Part shown: positions 9,401-16,306 of the stretch, piece by piece
Layout of the letters: each line of letters opens with the position of its first letter
How positions within the stretch are numbered: the stretch's first letter is position 1
NCBI GenBank assembly: GCA_017643495.1
Contig: JAEPNK010000001.1
Location: 353,623 to 417,622 of the forward strand
Reading direction: 5' to 3'
DNA: 64,000 bases
From: Rhizobiaceae bacterium
Lineage (GTDB): Bacteria; Pseudomonadota; Alphaproteobacteria; Rhizobiales; Rhizobiaceae
Made by a program: the position numbers and the translations under genes
Notes under the pieces: model-generated
Seen by the model: the letters and a program-made list of their open reading frames with translations, nothing else
Databases searched by the model: none
What the model was told of the DNA's origin: nothing

Positions 9401-10358
9401 TCTGCGACTTGATTTCGTTTCGAGTTTCAACAGAGACTTCATTGGCGGTCTTTGCTCTGGCAAACTTCTCCTGCTCCAGATCAATCTTTCCAACCATGCG
9501 TTGGGATTGAGTGGTTTGAACAAACTCTGTGAGACGTTCGCGGCCAGTTCTCACGGATAACTCTGGGTTTACCTGAATGTCCTTGAGGGGAATTCCGGCC
9601 TCTTTTGATGTAGCTTCCAAGGCGTCTTGGATTGTCGCAGCGTCCCCGCCCTTTATGGCGTGATAGACTTTGGCAACGAGCTTACCGGCACCAATCATTG
9701 CAAACTCAGAAATCAAGTGGCCGGCAAGGCCTTTAATACGCTTGGTTTCGTGGTTGTCTTCTGACCTGATGATAAGGAAGTCCGGCATTGAGCCGCCGCT
9801 TATGTCGTTAGTCAGTTGGACCAGATTATCTTCATCTTCGAAGGTTACATAAGAGACACCGGCACCAACAGCACCAGCGGCCAACATACCTCCACCAGTT
9901 GCAAGCGTGGCGCCGATAGCGGGGGCAGCTTGGCCGAGGCCTTCAGTAAGCGCCTCACCGACCCCTACTTCTGTATCAAACTTTGGGTCGATCTGAGCAT
10001 TCTTTTCTCGTGAGGCCTCTGTATCCTCGTGGAGGAAGTCAGCAAGACCATTAAGACCTAGAGTGCGAGCTAGGTCGGCTTGCTTCTCAGTAAGAGCAGT
10101 ACCAGCGTGGCCCAAGCCTTGGTATAGGTTCACGGCCACATCAGCGGCATGGCCTATAACCGGTAGTTGATCAGACATGGGGCGGTTGTCGATGATACCT
10201 CGCACCTCCTCCTCTGACTTACCAGACAATACGGCGAAGTCTTCTACCGCATGGGGAAACTTCTCAGGGTTCTCTCGTACTGCTGCAATGAGTGTTTCGG
10301 AGGGAAGATATGTCCCGTCTTCTTGCGGGACCCAGTTTGGGTTGTGGGAATTGTTCAT
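6408..10358 (-). CDS. Large phage virion protein, internal-core/ejection-protein-like
   Basis: 1316 residues, close to the size of T7 gp16 (1318). The N-terminal 120 residues are polar. A Gly/Ala-rich hydrophobic stretch follows at about 132-170 (ATLATGGGMLAAGAVGAGV), suited to membrane insertion. The middle (about 250-650) is mainly helical and charged, and the C-terminal half contains many short conserved-looking segments. The lysozyme-like transglycosylase domain of T7 gp16 is not visible. Large proteins of this type are the ejected internal virion proteins of podoviruses, including marine ones that integrate at tRNA-Leu. The assignment rests on size, composition and context rather than a diagnostic motif. 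A polyvalent conjugation-type protein is the alternative. Confidence 0.5.
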   Translation of the reverse strand: MNNSHNPNWVPQEDGTYLPSETLIAAVRENPEKFPHAVEDFAVLSGKSEEEVRGIIDNRPMSDQLPVIGHAADVAVNLYQGLGHAGTALTEKQADLARTLGLNGLADFLHEDTEASREKNAQIDPKFDTEVGVGEALTEGLGQAAPAIGATLATGGGMLAAGAVGAGVSYVTFEDEDNLVQLTNDISGGSMPDFLIIRSEDNHETKRIKGLAGHLISEFAMIGAGKLVAKVYHAIKGGDAATIQDALEATSKEAGIPLKDIQVNPELSVRTGRERLTEFVQTTQSQRMVGKIDLEQEKFARAKTANEVSVETRNEIKSQMLPAAVDVTTPTPNKVGKRLAEEVPLSKAMVNDFASNAMRTFDETLSNAASKNSGVTPELADIRSKSRPEFVARSGEVLQALTQEQYDDALDLIKNFSPSNSSVPARYTALWQDAVAKEALKAIEDRFDNILVAIRKDPSLRTKEVWQELSGDLYDAKLKLAEFYRESGSALGSGLRNRRLDLNPGTNEKGLKEAPEVIQEELDKVLDELGYNLYSTRSEFTMAVSKKLHDMGINPLAVISGIDEMFEEFDRIRQGTIASLSDNRIAKLTKEQREVYEQSVTKMVHDLHSSALLGQPSTTGLEILSNLSNNILHPVLRVAGSNGFKDIGPNMARGLREYAGYTAGWNQSWSIFKRALVAGRSVTDDFDILDGAHAGRLDYERLAKEGKWGKYTATRLWKFAADVSIASSEQQKAMRAFGVAYADGYEMAVKAGKSLAEAKKFAQDWAAASFDDNGQLINLAVKLDIQRSSWQAPFDTRYKTGWFAQGLDNLRNSPSPLVSIPARATIPFFRTLVNIGSDAFQSIAPPASAIRAFRNVPKAGPFVTNGLKFVDDFNGTNGVQAQLRAQGRQRLGMLAFGGTIAAIQAGHIQITPPGGFERWDEKLAKWENVPGSSLIIGDTIVDLTRLLPFSAPFLLAGVVNDQTRQHAMEIKDGEYVGPPNGPEMLGIYGSSLMLMTYSLMSDASSMRGVGELFDAINGVISEGNPKGVARLSENYVKQFMPGLPKVIGKNLDGDDDMYRGEGFLEEALASAGFAVGYKRLDFLGHPLRDLYRGLDPYNSKPTKINKDPLYGEYAKLIGDAGLSMALPTPDRVFDDAFWRNLGVTKGVGLDGLFHDVLHGKPHSLTKLETKDGRDAYAVYRAMVYEGVAAQDLSKSTSSFGDRFSLGSIDIFKGENMEAALRRLTSHPDYNRMTPQGKSKVWKAVFSVYKKAAKDYVKEHVEVSPELFEGSKYGSPIDALTSIGETRKLGKASAVENQKTKGSPDRVSSNLDEIFSF

Positions 10359-10740
10359 AAATTTGCCTTGGATTTTGTTTTGGTGCCTGTTGTGTAGGCG
10401 ATGGGTGTTGGATTGGAGGTGAGCGCCTCCGGCAGGACATCAGCAATGCCCCTAGGAGGCTCACAGTTGCCTCAGGAGACACGTTAGTAACCACGGATGA
10501 TGTGTGGGGTCTGAAAGCAGAAAGCCGCTCTGTAGTCAGACAGTGAGGCAGGTTTGGTTGACCTCTGAAAAGGCTCCACATTGTCAACCAACACACCCTT
10601 AGAAACTGGCATGAGTTGGTGTTTCGCTCGCTTCGCTGGAGCAGTGTTTGCGGCAGTGAAACCTCTTCTACTGTATCTGTTTTTTTGCTTACTGAAATAT
10701 GCAAGCATTGCGTTTCAGTTCACAAATCAAAGGACACAAA

Positions 10741-10896
10741 ATGAAAATCAAGTTCTACAATCAGGCAGACGAAGTGGTCTTGATAATGCTTGCAGATGCA
10801 GACAACGATTGGGATGCTTGCAAGGAGGGCTGGGCTATGATCGGCATGGGGCTGATACCCCAAGCAATAGACTTCGATGTGATGTGGGTGGAGTGA
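10741..10896 (+). CDS. Small acidic element protein (51 aa)
   Basis: 51 codons starting at an ATG preceded by AAAGGA at 7 bp. The product is acidic, with two Met/Ile/Trp-rich hydrophobic patches. It is the only plus-strand gene between the two phage-like minus-strand genes. I recognise no family; small orphan proteins like this are frequent in podovirus genomes. The gene-free stretch before it, 10359-10740, shows a GGAGG-TGAGCG-CCTCC stem-loop near 10414-10429 and nothing else clear. Confidence 0.5.
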   Translation: MKIKFYNQADEVVLIMLADADNDWDACKEGWAMIGMGLIPQAIDFDVMWVE

Positions 10897-10914
10897 GCTA
10901 CTGCTAACCAAGAT

Positions 10915-10969
10915 ATGGGACACAGTGAGTGACCGACAGTTATCTCTATGTGATCTTATAGTGTCCCAT
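10915..10969. repeat. 9-bp perfect inverted repeat ATGGGACAC/GTGTCCCAT
   Basis: ATGGGACAC at 10915-10923 and its exact complement GTGTCCCAT at 10961-10969 enclose 37 bases. The right arm overlaps a T7-family-like promoter sequence on the minus strand. It could be an operator pair, a long-loop terminator for the 51-codon gene, or a processing site. Confidence 0.4.
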
Positions 10970-10975
10970 TTAGTC
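10945..10975 (-). promoter_or_regulatory. Possible T7/SP6-like phage RNA polymerase promoter (P1)
   Basis: On the minus strand the sequence around 10951-10975 reads AAATGGGACACTATAAGA, sharing the nonamer GACACTATA and flanking AT-rich and GG positions with the SP6 promoter. It points toward the 1316-residue virion-like gene. A second similar site lies at 11133-11156. No phage RNA polymerase gene is in the window, so this would be a relic or depend on a helper phage. Confidence 0.35.
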
Positions 10976-10987
10976 TCACCCATTGGG

Positions 10988-11010
10988 TAAGATGAAGCTT
11001 TAATTGATTT
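10988..11010. repeat. 23-bp direct repeat, copy 1
   Basis: TAAGATGAAGCTTTAATTGATTT differs at one position from the 23-mer at 11180-11202. A shorter related copy is at 11471-11490. All three lie in non-coding or gene-end sequence of the phage-like module. Confidence 0.7.
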
Positions 11011-11132
11011 GAGCCACTTTTCGACTGATCTGCTATAGAGAAAAAACCTCCACCCACCCCACCATTTCAAACTAGGAAGTGAGTGGCTGGAGCAACCTCA
11101 AGCAACTGAAACTCACTGCGAGGGAACTCTAG

Positions 11133-11156
11133 GATACCCTATAGTTATCTTATAGA
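11133..11156 (-). promoter_or_regulatory. Possible T7-like phage promoter (P2)
   Basis: On the minus strand this reads CTATAAGATAACTATAGGGTAT, containing ACTATAGGG as at the start site of T7-type promoters, and shares CTATAAGAT with P1. Orientation is again toward the virion-like gene. The evidence is resemblance only. Confidence 0.3.
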
Positions 11157-11179
11157 TATATCTCAAAGGGCTTCGCCCG

Positions 11180-11202
11180 TAATATGAAGCTTTAATTGAT
11201 TT
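11180..11202. repeat. 23-bp direct repeat, copy 2
   Basis: TAATATGAAGCTTTAATTGATTT, 22 of 23 identical to copy 1 and overlapping the stop codon of the terminase-like fragment by two bases. Immediately left of it (plus strand) is a GGGC-TTC-GCCC hairpin at 11169-11179. The 304 bases from 10897 to 11200 hold only these repeats and possible promoters. Confidence 0.7.
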
Positions 11203-11434
11203 AGACGTTTTTGTTGAACGAATATCGGGTTCTTTGTGATGACCCTCCACCACCCCATTCAACAATGTCATTCTGATGGAAGCTGTCTATCCACTTCCGG
11301 TACTCTTCTTCTTGCTGCCTTTCAGCCGACTTGGCGGCATCCTGGGTCATCATGTCAATAAAGTTCGCCACCATCATTGCCAATGCGTCCACACGGTCGT
11401 CATGACGCAGAGCGCCTTGATAACAGTTTTGCAA
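11201..11434 (-). pseudogene. C-terminal remnant of phage terminase large subunit
   Basis: A 77-codon reading (TTG at 11434; open upstream only to a stop at 11483-11485) begins near GALRHDDRVDALAMMVANF, the pattern seen at the end of the RuvC/RNase H nuclease domain of phage large terminases, where the DxxDA acidic residues are part of the active site. The rest is a polar tail. The ATPase and most of the nuclease domain are absent and no good start codon exists, so I call it a truncated gene. In T7 the terminase lies after gp16; here it lies before it, suggesting deletion or rearrangement. Confidence 0.5.
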
Positions 11435-11470
11435 CGATAGGATGATAGTCCTATTGGGCGTACTCCTCCC

Positions 11471-11490
11471 TAATATGCAGCTTTATTTTT
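11471..11490. repeat. Partial third copy of the 23-bp repeat
   Basis: TAATATGCAGCTTTATTTTT matches the first 15 bases of the 23-bp repeat with one change and then diverges. It lies at the 5' end of the terminase fragment. Confidence 0.4.
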
Positions 11491-11516
11491 CGTCGTGATA
11501 TAAAATCACGAACCTC

Positions 11517-11660
11517 ATGTTTCTGACCGCAAGAAACACTAATGCACCCGCAAGCAGCCAGAAGCCCCTCAGAGAGCCGTACAGCGGCAGGAAGCCATCC
11601 GCACCCAAGGAGCAGCAAAAGTTACAAACGGCGCTCCTGAGTCAATTCTGGGACTCCTGA
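11517..11660 (+). CDS. Possible 47-codon small protein
   Basis: An ATG at 11517 opens 47 codons ending at TGA 11658-11660. The product is basic and proline-rich at the start, with a C-terminal KEQQKLQTALLSQFWDS segment that could be helical. No convincing ribosome-binding site is present. It is included because it is the only plausible reading frame in the 390 bases between the terminase remnant and the right attachment site. It may be non-coding. Confidence 0.2.
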   Translation: MFLTARNTNAPASSQKPLREPYSGRKPSAPKEQQKLQTALLSQFWDS

Positions 11661-11708
11661 GGCCACACAAAGACCAAGGAGTGCATGAATAGCTGGCAGG
11701 ACAAATAA

Positions 11709-11738
11709 GGTACATTACTTTGACCAAAAAAGGTACAT
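11709..11738 (+). repeat. Two GGTACAT repeats near attR (putative integrase arm sites)
   Basis: GGTACAT at 11709-11715 and 11732-11738, the same heptamer and strand as the triplet before the integrase gene. They lie 86-116 bp inside the right attachment site. Confidence 0.5.
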
Positions 11739-11823
11739 CTTAAGTTTCTGGGCTATGATTGCAGTTTCTAAAAAAGTATATATTTCAGTTATTTATTCAA
11801 TACATCATTCTTCCTAAAAAGAA

Positions 11824-11848
11824 GGTTTGATACCGGCGAGAGGTACCA
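11824..11848 (+). repeat. attR: partial duplicate of tRNA-Leu 3' end
   Basis: GGTTTGATACCGGCGAGAGGTACCA less a few bases corresponds to 626-650, with two substitutions. The last 16 bases (11833-11848) are identical to 635-650. It marks the right border of the integrated element. The sequence from 11849 to 12028 has no recognisable gene and is chromosomal. Confidence 0.85.
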
Positions 11849-12028
11849 AACAGTTGCAGCTGTTTTCTTTCAGAACAAACATGCCCGTTTTCTCCTGCCT
11901 TGCGGTGGATGATGCCCCATGCAAGGACACAACTGATGTTTCGGCAAACATGCAAGACAACCGATGGACATTGCGGAATGCCAGTGCCAGATTGGCCGGC
12001 CAGCAGGAGGCCAGCAAGAGGTAAGCAT

Positions 12029-13021
12029 ATGAAAGTCCTGATAATCGGTGGTGCAGGTATGATCGGCGAAAAGCTGCATTCCGCACTTGCCAAGAGCCAC
12101 TCCGGCAAAAATCCTGTCACTGAAGTCATATTGCACGACCGTGTTGAACCCCGGACAGCGTTCATCGAAGACCATGGGTTTCAGACCAGAGTACTTACAG
12201 GAAACTTTGCCGACCAGGCTGAAGTCCGGAAACTTGCCTCCCTTCGCCCTGACGTCATATTTCATCTCGCTGCAATTGTTTCCGGCGAGGCAGAAAACGA
12301 TTTTCAAAAAGGGTGGGACATTAACGGTCACGGCACCTGGCAATTGCTGGAAGCACTGAGGGCAGAACATGTTGAAAGCGGGGGAACCTACGTACCCCGT
12401 CTCGTCTTCACTTCATCCATTGCCGTTTTCGGACCACCATATCCCGAGCAAATTCCCGATGATTTTCTATGCACTCCACAAACTTCCTACGGCGCGCAAA
12501 AGGTGGTTGGCGAATTGTTGGTCGCAGATTATTCCAGAAAGGGATATCTGGATGGTTTCTCGATCCGTTTGCCGACAATTTGCGTAAGGCCGGGCAAACC
12601 GAACCTGGCTGCCTCATCCTTTTTCTCCGGTATCATTCGTGAACCTCTAAACGGCATGGATGCAGTTCTTCCGGTACCCGATACGGTTCGGCACTGGCTT
12701 GCATCCCCCCGGGCTGCGGCAGGTTTTCTTGTTCATGCAATGACGCTGGATACCAGTCTTCTGGAAAACCGGCTAAGCCTCAACCTGCCCGGCGTTTCAT
12801 GCACGGTGGCAGAACAGATCGAGGCGCTTCGCAAACTGGCCGGTGATGATATCGTGAAGCACATCAAGCCCGGGTTTGACGAGAACATCATGCGTATTGT
12901 CGAGGGCTGGCCGAGAGACTTTTCCGCAGAAAGGGCAAAAAGGCTTGGCTTCACGGCAGAGGAGGGTTTCGAAGAAATTATCAGAACCTATATGGAAGAT
13001 GATCTCGATATCCGGACCTGA
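12029..13021 (+). CDS. NAD-dependent epimerase/dehydratase, D-erythronate dehydrogenase-like
   Basis: 330 residues from the ATG at 12029, which follows AAGAGGTAA; a longer in-frame reading from 11900 lacks a ribosome-binding site. It is an extended SDR fold with the nucleotide-binding GGAGMIG at residues 7-13, catalytic Ser-Tyr-Lys as FTSSIAVFG (about 125-133) and SYGAQKVVGE (about 155-164). The arrangement and the RLPTICVRPGKPN substrate segment resemble DenD-type D-erythronate dehydrogenases, which oxidise a four-carbon sugar acid with NAD. No other erythronate pathway genes are adjacent, so the substrate is unproven. Confidence 0.8.
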   Translation: MKVLIIGGAGMIGEKLHSALAKSHSGKNPVTEVILHDRVEPRTAFIEDHGFQTRVLTGNFADQAEVRKLASLRPDVIFHLAAIVSGEAENDFQKGWDINGHGTWQLLEALRAEHVESGGTYVPRLVFTSSIAVFGPPYPEQIPDDFLCTPQTSYGAQKVVGELLVADYSRKGYLDGFSIRLPTICVRPGKPNLAASSFFSGIIREPLNGMDAVLPVPDTVRHWLASPRAAAGFLVHAMTLDTSLLENRLSLNLPGVSCTVAEQIEALRKLAGDDIVKHIKPGFDENIMRIVEGWPRDFSAERAKRLGFTAEEGFEEIIRTYMEDDLDIRT

Positions 13022-13085
13022 TGTTAGTGTCATTTTCCGGACAGTTTCCAACTGACCACAAACCCTGATGAACGGACGCGACACC

Positions 13086-14555
13086 ATGTCATTACCGCTG
13101 CTTTTGGACCATCTCAGGAAAACTGCTGCACTGGAACAGGTTTCCGCGCTCATTTCATGGGACCAAGAAACCATGATGCCTGCAAAGGGTTCTGCGCAGC
13201 GGGCAGAACAGTCCGGTGCTGTAGCGGCTGTTATCCATGCCCACAAAAGCGACCCGCGCATACCGGAATGGATAGGCGCAATCGACTGGAACAAACTGGG
13301 CGACAAGGACCGGGCCAATGTTGTACAGGCACAGCGCGCCTATGAACAAGCCACCCGGATTCCCCCTGCCCTGGCACAGGAAATAGCCCGTGCAGCATCA
13401 GCCGGCCAGGTGTGCTGGGCCGAGGCAAGACAAAAGCGTTCGTTTGCCCATTTTATTCCTGCTCTTGACAAGCTTGTCTCACTGAAACGCGAAGAAGCCG
13501 CTTACCTGGCCAACGGAGAGATGTCTCCATATGACGCGCTGCTGGACCAGTTTGAACCCGGTGCCCGCACCGCCGACCTTGTCCCCTTGCTGGAAAGCCT
13601 TCGCGAGCCACTTGTTAGCCTGCGGCAACAAATCAGCGAGAAGCCACAACCACCTGCCTTGGCAGGTCATTACGAAAGACAAGGTCAACTTTCGCTGGCC
13701 CGCCAGGTGGCAGAGAAACTCGGTTATGATTTTGCTGCCGGACGCATTGACCTTTCCAATCACCCCTTCAGTTCAGGCACTGGCGATGATTGCCGCATTA
13801 CAACGCGAATAGATGAATCGGATCCCCTTGATTGCCTCTATTCGACGATTCACGAAGTGGGCCATGCATTATATTCGCAAGGCCTGTCCGACCCGTTCCT
13901 TCCCGGTGCCGATTATTGTTCAATGGGCGTTCACGAAAGCCAATCCCGCCTGTGGGAAAACCAGGTCGCCCGTTCCCGGCCTTTTGCCGAATGGCTTTTT
14001 CCGGCAATGAAGAACATCTTCCCGGACATGGAAATCGCTGACGCAGACAGTTTCTACCGAACCGTCAATCGCGTCGAGCCTGGGTTCATTCGAACCGAAG
14101 CGGACGAGGTACATTACAATCTGCATGTCCTCATGAGATTTGAACTTGAACGCGATCTCATTGCCGGCAAGCTCGAAACTGCAGGCCTTGAAGAGGCGTG
14201 GAACACGCTGTTTGCGCAATATTTCGGGTTGCGGGTTGAAGATGTGAACAAGGGTGTCCTGCAAGACATCCACTGGTCTGTCGGCCTGTTTGGCTACTTC
14301 CCGACATACAGTCTCGGAAATATTTATTCAGCCTGTCTTGATGAGGCAATCAACAAGGCTGTCCCCGATCGGGACAAGCTTGTAGCCAGTGGCAACACAG
14401 GGCCAATACTTGATTGGTTGAGGGAGAAAATCCATTCCAAGGGCCGTATGCTGGCTGCTCCCGAACTGGTCTGTGAAGCAATCGGGAAGCCTGCTTCAGC
14501 CGACCCGCTCATCACCTATCTGAAAACAAAATATGGCGAGCTCTATTCGCTCTAA
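13086..14555 (+). CDS. Metallocarboxypeptidase of family M32 (Taq-type)
   Basis: 489 residues from the ATG at 13086; an in-frame ATG at 13068 would add six residues. The zinc-binding HEVGH (in IHEVGHALYSQGL, about residue 257) and the downstream HESQSRLWENQ motif (about residue 285) are those of carboxypeptidase Taq. The N-terminus carries LISWDQETMMP, characteristic of the family, and the length matches the usual 490-510. It is a cytosolic zinc exopeptidase that removes C-terminal residues other than proline. It stands alone between the epimerase and sppA. Confidence 0.92.
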   Translation: MSLPLLLDHLRKTAALEQVSALISWDQETMMPAKGSAQRAEQSGAVAAVIHAHKSDPRIPEWIGAIDWNKLGDKDRANVVQAQRAYEQATRIPPALAQEIARAASAGQVCWAEARQKRSFAHFIPALDKLVSLKREEAAYLANGEMSPYDALLDQFEPGARTADLVPLLESLREPLVSLRQQISEKPQPPALAGHYERQGQLSLARQVAEKLGYDFAAGRIDLSNHPFSSGTGDDCRITTRIDESDPLDCLYSTIHEVGHALYSQGLSDPFLPGADYCSMGVHESQSRLWENQVARSRPFAEWLFPAMKNIFPDMEIADADSFYRTVNRVEPGFIRTEADEVHYNLHVLMRFELERDLIAGKLETAGLEEAWNTLFAQYFGLRVEDVNKGVLQDIHWSVGLFGYFPTYSLGNIYSACLDEAINKAVPDRDKLVASGNTGPILDWLREKIHSKGRMLAAPELVCEAIGKPASADPLITYLKTKYGELYSL

Positions 14556-14617
14556 TTGCCTTGCTGCAATCGCAGGTCACTGATAGTTTCTTTCAAACTC
14601 AAAATGAGGATCCATTC

Positions 14618-15610
14618 GTGTCCATCACTGCCGACGAGATCATCGATCGCCGCCGCCTTCGTCGCAAGGTAAGTTTCTGGCGAATTGCAACTTTCATCAT
14701 TCTGGGAACAAGCCTGCTTGCCATTATTGGCTATGCGGTGCGCGAAACAGCACTTTCCCCTGCCAGCCGGGATCACATTGCCCGCATCGAGATCAGTGGG
14801 GTCATCACAAATGACAAACCCATGCTCAAACTACTGGAAAAAGTCGGCAAGAATGACAAGGTGAAGGGCGTTGTCTTGAACATTTCCTCACCCGGCGGAT
14901 CAACTGTTGGCGGAGAAGCCCTTTTCGAAGCTGTACGGGAATTGGCTGAAAAGAAGCCTGTTGTGACCTCGGTCGGCACACTGGCCGCATCAGCCGGATA
15001 CATGATTGCTTCTGCGACTGACCACATCGTTGCCCGCCGGTCCTCCATTGTGGGCTCTATCGGCGTGCTGTTTCAATATGCTGATGCGTCGGAATTGCTC
15101 GACAAGATCGGTGTAGAGGTCAAGGCTGTAAAATCCGGCAAGCTCAAGGCTGAACCATCCCCGTTCCAGCCCACCAGCGATGAAGCTGTAGCGATGATTG
15201 ACCGGCTGGTGCAGGATTCCTATCAATGGTTCATTGATATTGTCGTCGAACGCCGGAACATGAACGAGGCTCAGGTCCGGCAACTTGCGGATGGCAGCAT
15301 TTTCACCGGAAGCCAGAGCCTGGAAAACGGGCTTGTCGACGCCATTGGCGGAGAGGAAGTTGCAGTTGACTGGCTCAAAAAGGAAAAAGGGCTTGATACC
15401 GAACTGAAAACGGTAACCTACAAGCCCAAACGTCCGGGCGACAGCCTGTTTGACAATCCTGCCGCCCTGCATCGTGTTGCCCGTATTATCGGCCTGAATC
15501 TCGAACCTGCCGAAGCGGCAGCAATGGAGAAAGCAATTCGGGAGCGGCTATTGCTTGACGGTTTGGTATCAATTTGGCAGGGTTCCGCGAGTGTTGGGAG
15601 CCCCCGGTAA
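14618..15610 (+). CDS. sppA: Signal peptide peptidase SppA, short form (family S49)
   Basis: 330 residues from GTG at 14618, chosen because GAGGA lies 8 bp upstream and the resulting start (SITADEIIDRRRLRRK) fits alphaproteobacterial SppA; a reading from 14561 has no such site. One transmembrane segment lies at about residues 22-43. The S49 protease domain has ISSPGGST (about 92-99), SAGYMIASA with the nucleophile Ser near residue 125, and the Lys general base in the KSGKLKAEPSPF region (about 176). It degrades cleaved signal peptides and membrane fragments at the inner membrane. It is followed by ihfB with a 21-bp gap. Confidence 0.92.
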   Translation: MSITADEIIDRRRLRRKVSFWRIATFIILGTSLLAIIGYAVRETALSPASRDHIARIEISGVITNDKPMLKLLEKVGKNDKVKGVVLNISSPGGSTVGGEALFEAVRELAEKKPVVTSVGTLAASAGYMIASATDHIVARRSSIVGSIGVLFQYADASELLDKIGVEVKAVKSGKLKAEPSPFQPTSDEAVAMIDRLVQDSYQWFIDIVVERRNMNEAQVRQLADGSIFTGSQSLENGLVDAIGGEEVAVDWLKKEKGLDTELKTVTYKPKRPGDSLFDNPAALHRVARIIGLNLEPAEAAAMEKAIRERLLLDGLVSIWQGSASVGSPR

Positions 15611-15631
15611 AGCCCGGGTGGGAGAAAAATC

Positions 15632-15910
15632 ATGATCAAGTCAGAACTCGTTCAAATGATTGCTGACAAAAACCCTCATCTTTATCACCGCGACGTAGAA
15701 AATGTCGTCAATTCCATCCTTGACGAGATTACCCATGCCTTGGCGGAAGGAAACCGGGTCGAATTGCGCGGTTTTGGTGCCTTCTCGGTTAAAAACCGCC
15801 CGGCACGCGTTGCAAGGAACCCAAAGACCGGTGAAAAGGTTAGTGTCGAGGAAAAATGGGTTCCGTTTTTCAAGACCGGCAAGGAATTGCGTGAGCGCCT
15901 CAACCGGTAA
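15632..15910 (+). CDS. ihfB: Integration host factor beta subunit
   Basis: 92 residues with the complete HU/IHF fold. The arm motif [20 protein letters not shown] (about residues 46-65) includes the proline that intercalates DNA, and the C-terminus ends [13 protein letters not shown]. The beta-subunit type follows from the [17 protein letters not shown] start. It partners with IHF-alpha, encoded elsewhere, to bend DNA in replication, transcription and recombination. The gene could also serve the nearby integrase, which often needs IHF. It is preceded by GGGAGAAAAATC. Confidence 0.95.
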   Translation: MIKSELVQMIADKNPHLYHRDVENVVNSILDEITHALAEGNRVELRGFGAFSVKNRPARVARNPKTGEKVSVEEKWVPFFKTGKELRERLNR

Positions 15911-15938
15911 GCGGAACAGCTTTTAACTGGAGATAGAG

Positions 15939-16283
15939 ATGCGCAAATTTTCCAATCTGGTGATACTGCTTCCGATCGCCATCATTCTTGTTCTGCTTTC
16001 TGTTGCAAACCGGCAAAGCGTAACCTTGAGCCTGGACCCGACCAGCCTTGAGACCCCTGCAATTTCGATTTCGCTGCCGTTCTTTGTCTTCTTGTTCCTT
16101 GCAATCATTGCAGGCATGCTGCTTGGCAGCACGCTTACCTGGATCAGCCAGGGCAAACACCGGAAGGCGCTCAGGGAAAAATCCTTCGAAACAACCCAGT
16201 TGAAGCAGGAAAAGGAACGACTGGATGAGCAAGTCAATGACAAGCGCGAAGAAATAGCGCCAGGCTTGCCTGCTGTTCGATAA
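15939..16283 (+). CDS. LapA-domain (DUF1049) inner membrane protein
   Basis: 114 residues with two transmembrane segments (about 5-22 and 43-66) joined by a short polar loop, and a charged coiled-coil tail rich in Lys and Glu (about 80-114). This is the lipopolysaccharide assembly protein A family arrangement. The partner LapB is not adjacent. The sppA-ihfB-lapA order is common in alphaproteobacteria. The role, possibly in envelope assembly, is inferred from the family. Confidence 0.82.
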   Translation: MRKFSNLVILLPIAIILVLLSVANRQSVTLSLDPTSLETPAISISLPFFVFLFLAIIAGMLLGSTLTWISQGKHRKALREKSFETTQLKQEKERLDEQVNDKREEIAPGLPAVR

Positions 16284-16306
16284 CAGACGGTCAATTGCAC
16301 CCATGA

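Larger units (their letters stand above)
651..11848. mobile_element. Phage-derived integrative element at tRNA-Leu (about 11.2 kb)
   Basis: The element is bounded by the tRNA-Leu 3' end and its partial duplicate, with an integrase at the left border and arm-like heptamers at both ends. Contents are a tyrosine integrase, HNH protein, serine recombinase, secreted ClpP-like protein, unknown proteins, a large internal-virion-like protein and a terminase remnant. Base composition is visibly lower in GC than the flanking chromosome. No capsid, portal, tail, lysis or replication gene was found. It is therefore a degraded prophage or a satellite-like island, probably derived from a T7-like temperate podovirus. 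Confidence 0.85.

Noticed and set aside
10720-11070. 116-codon minus-strand reading frame opposite the 51-codon gene
   Set aside because: It runs over the promoter-like and repeat sequences, has no ribosome site and reads as a shadow of the plus-strand small gene and repeats.
651-11848. Complete prophage or functional phage-satellite capsid cluster
   Set aside because: I looked for capsid, portal, tail, lysis and replication genes on both strands and found none.
11849-12028. In-frame extension of the epimerase back to 11900
   Set aside because: The extra residues are low quality and lack a ribosome site; the ATG at 12029 follows AAGAGGTAA and starts with the GGAGMIG-bearing fold.
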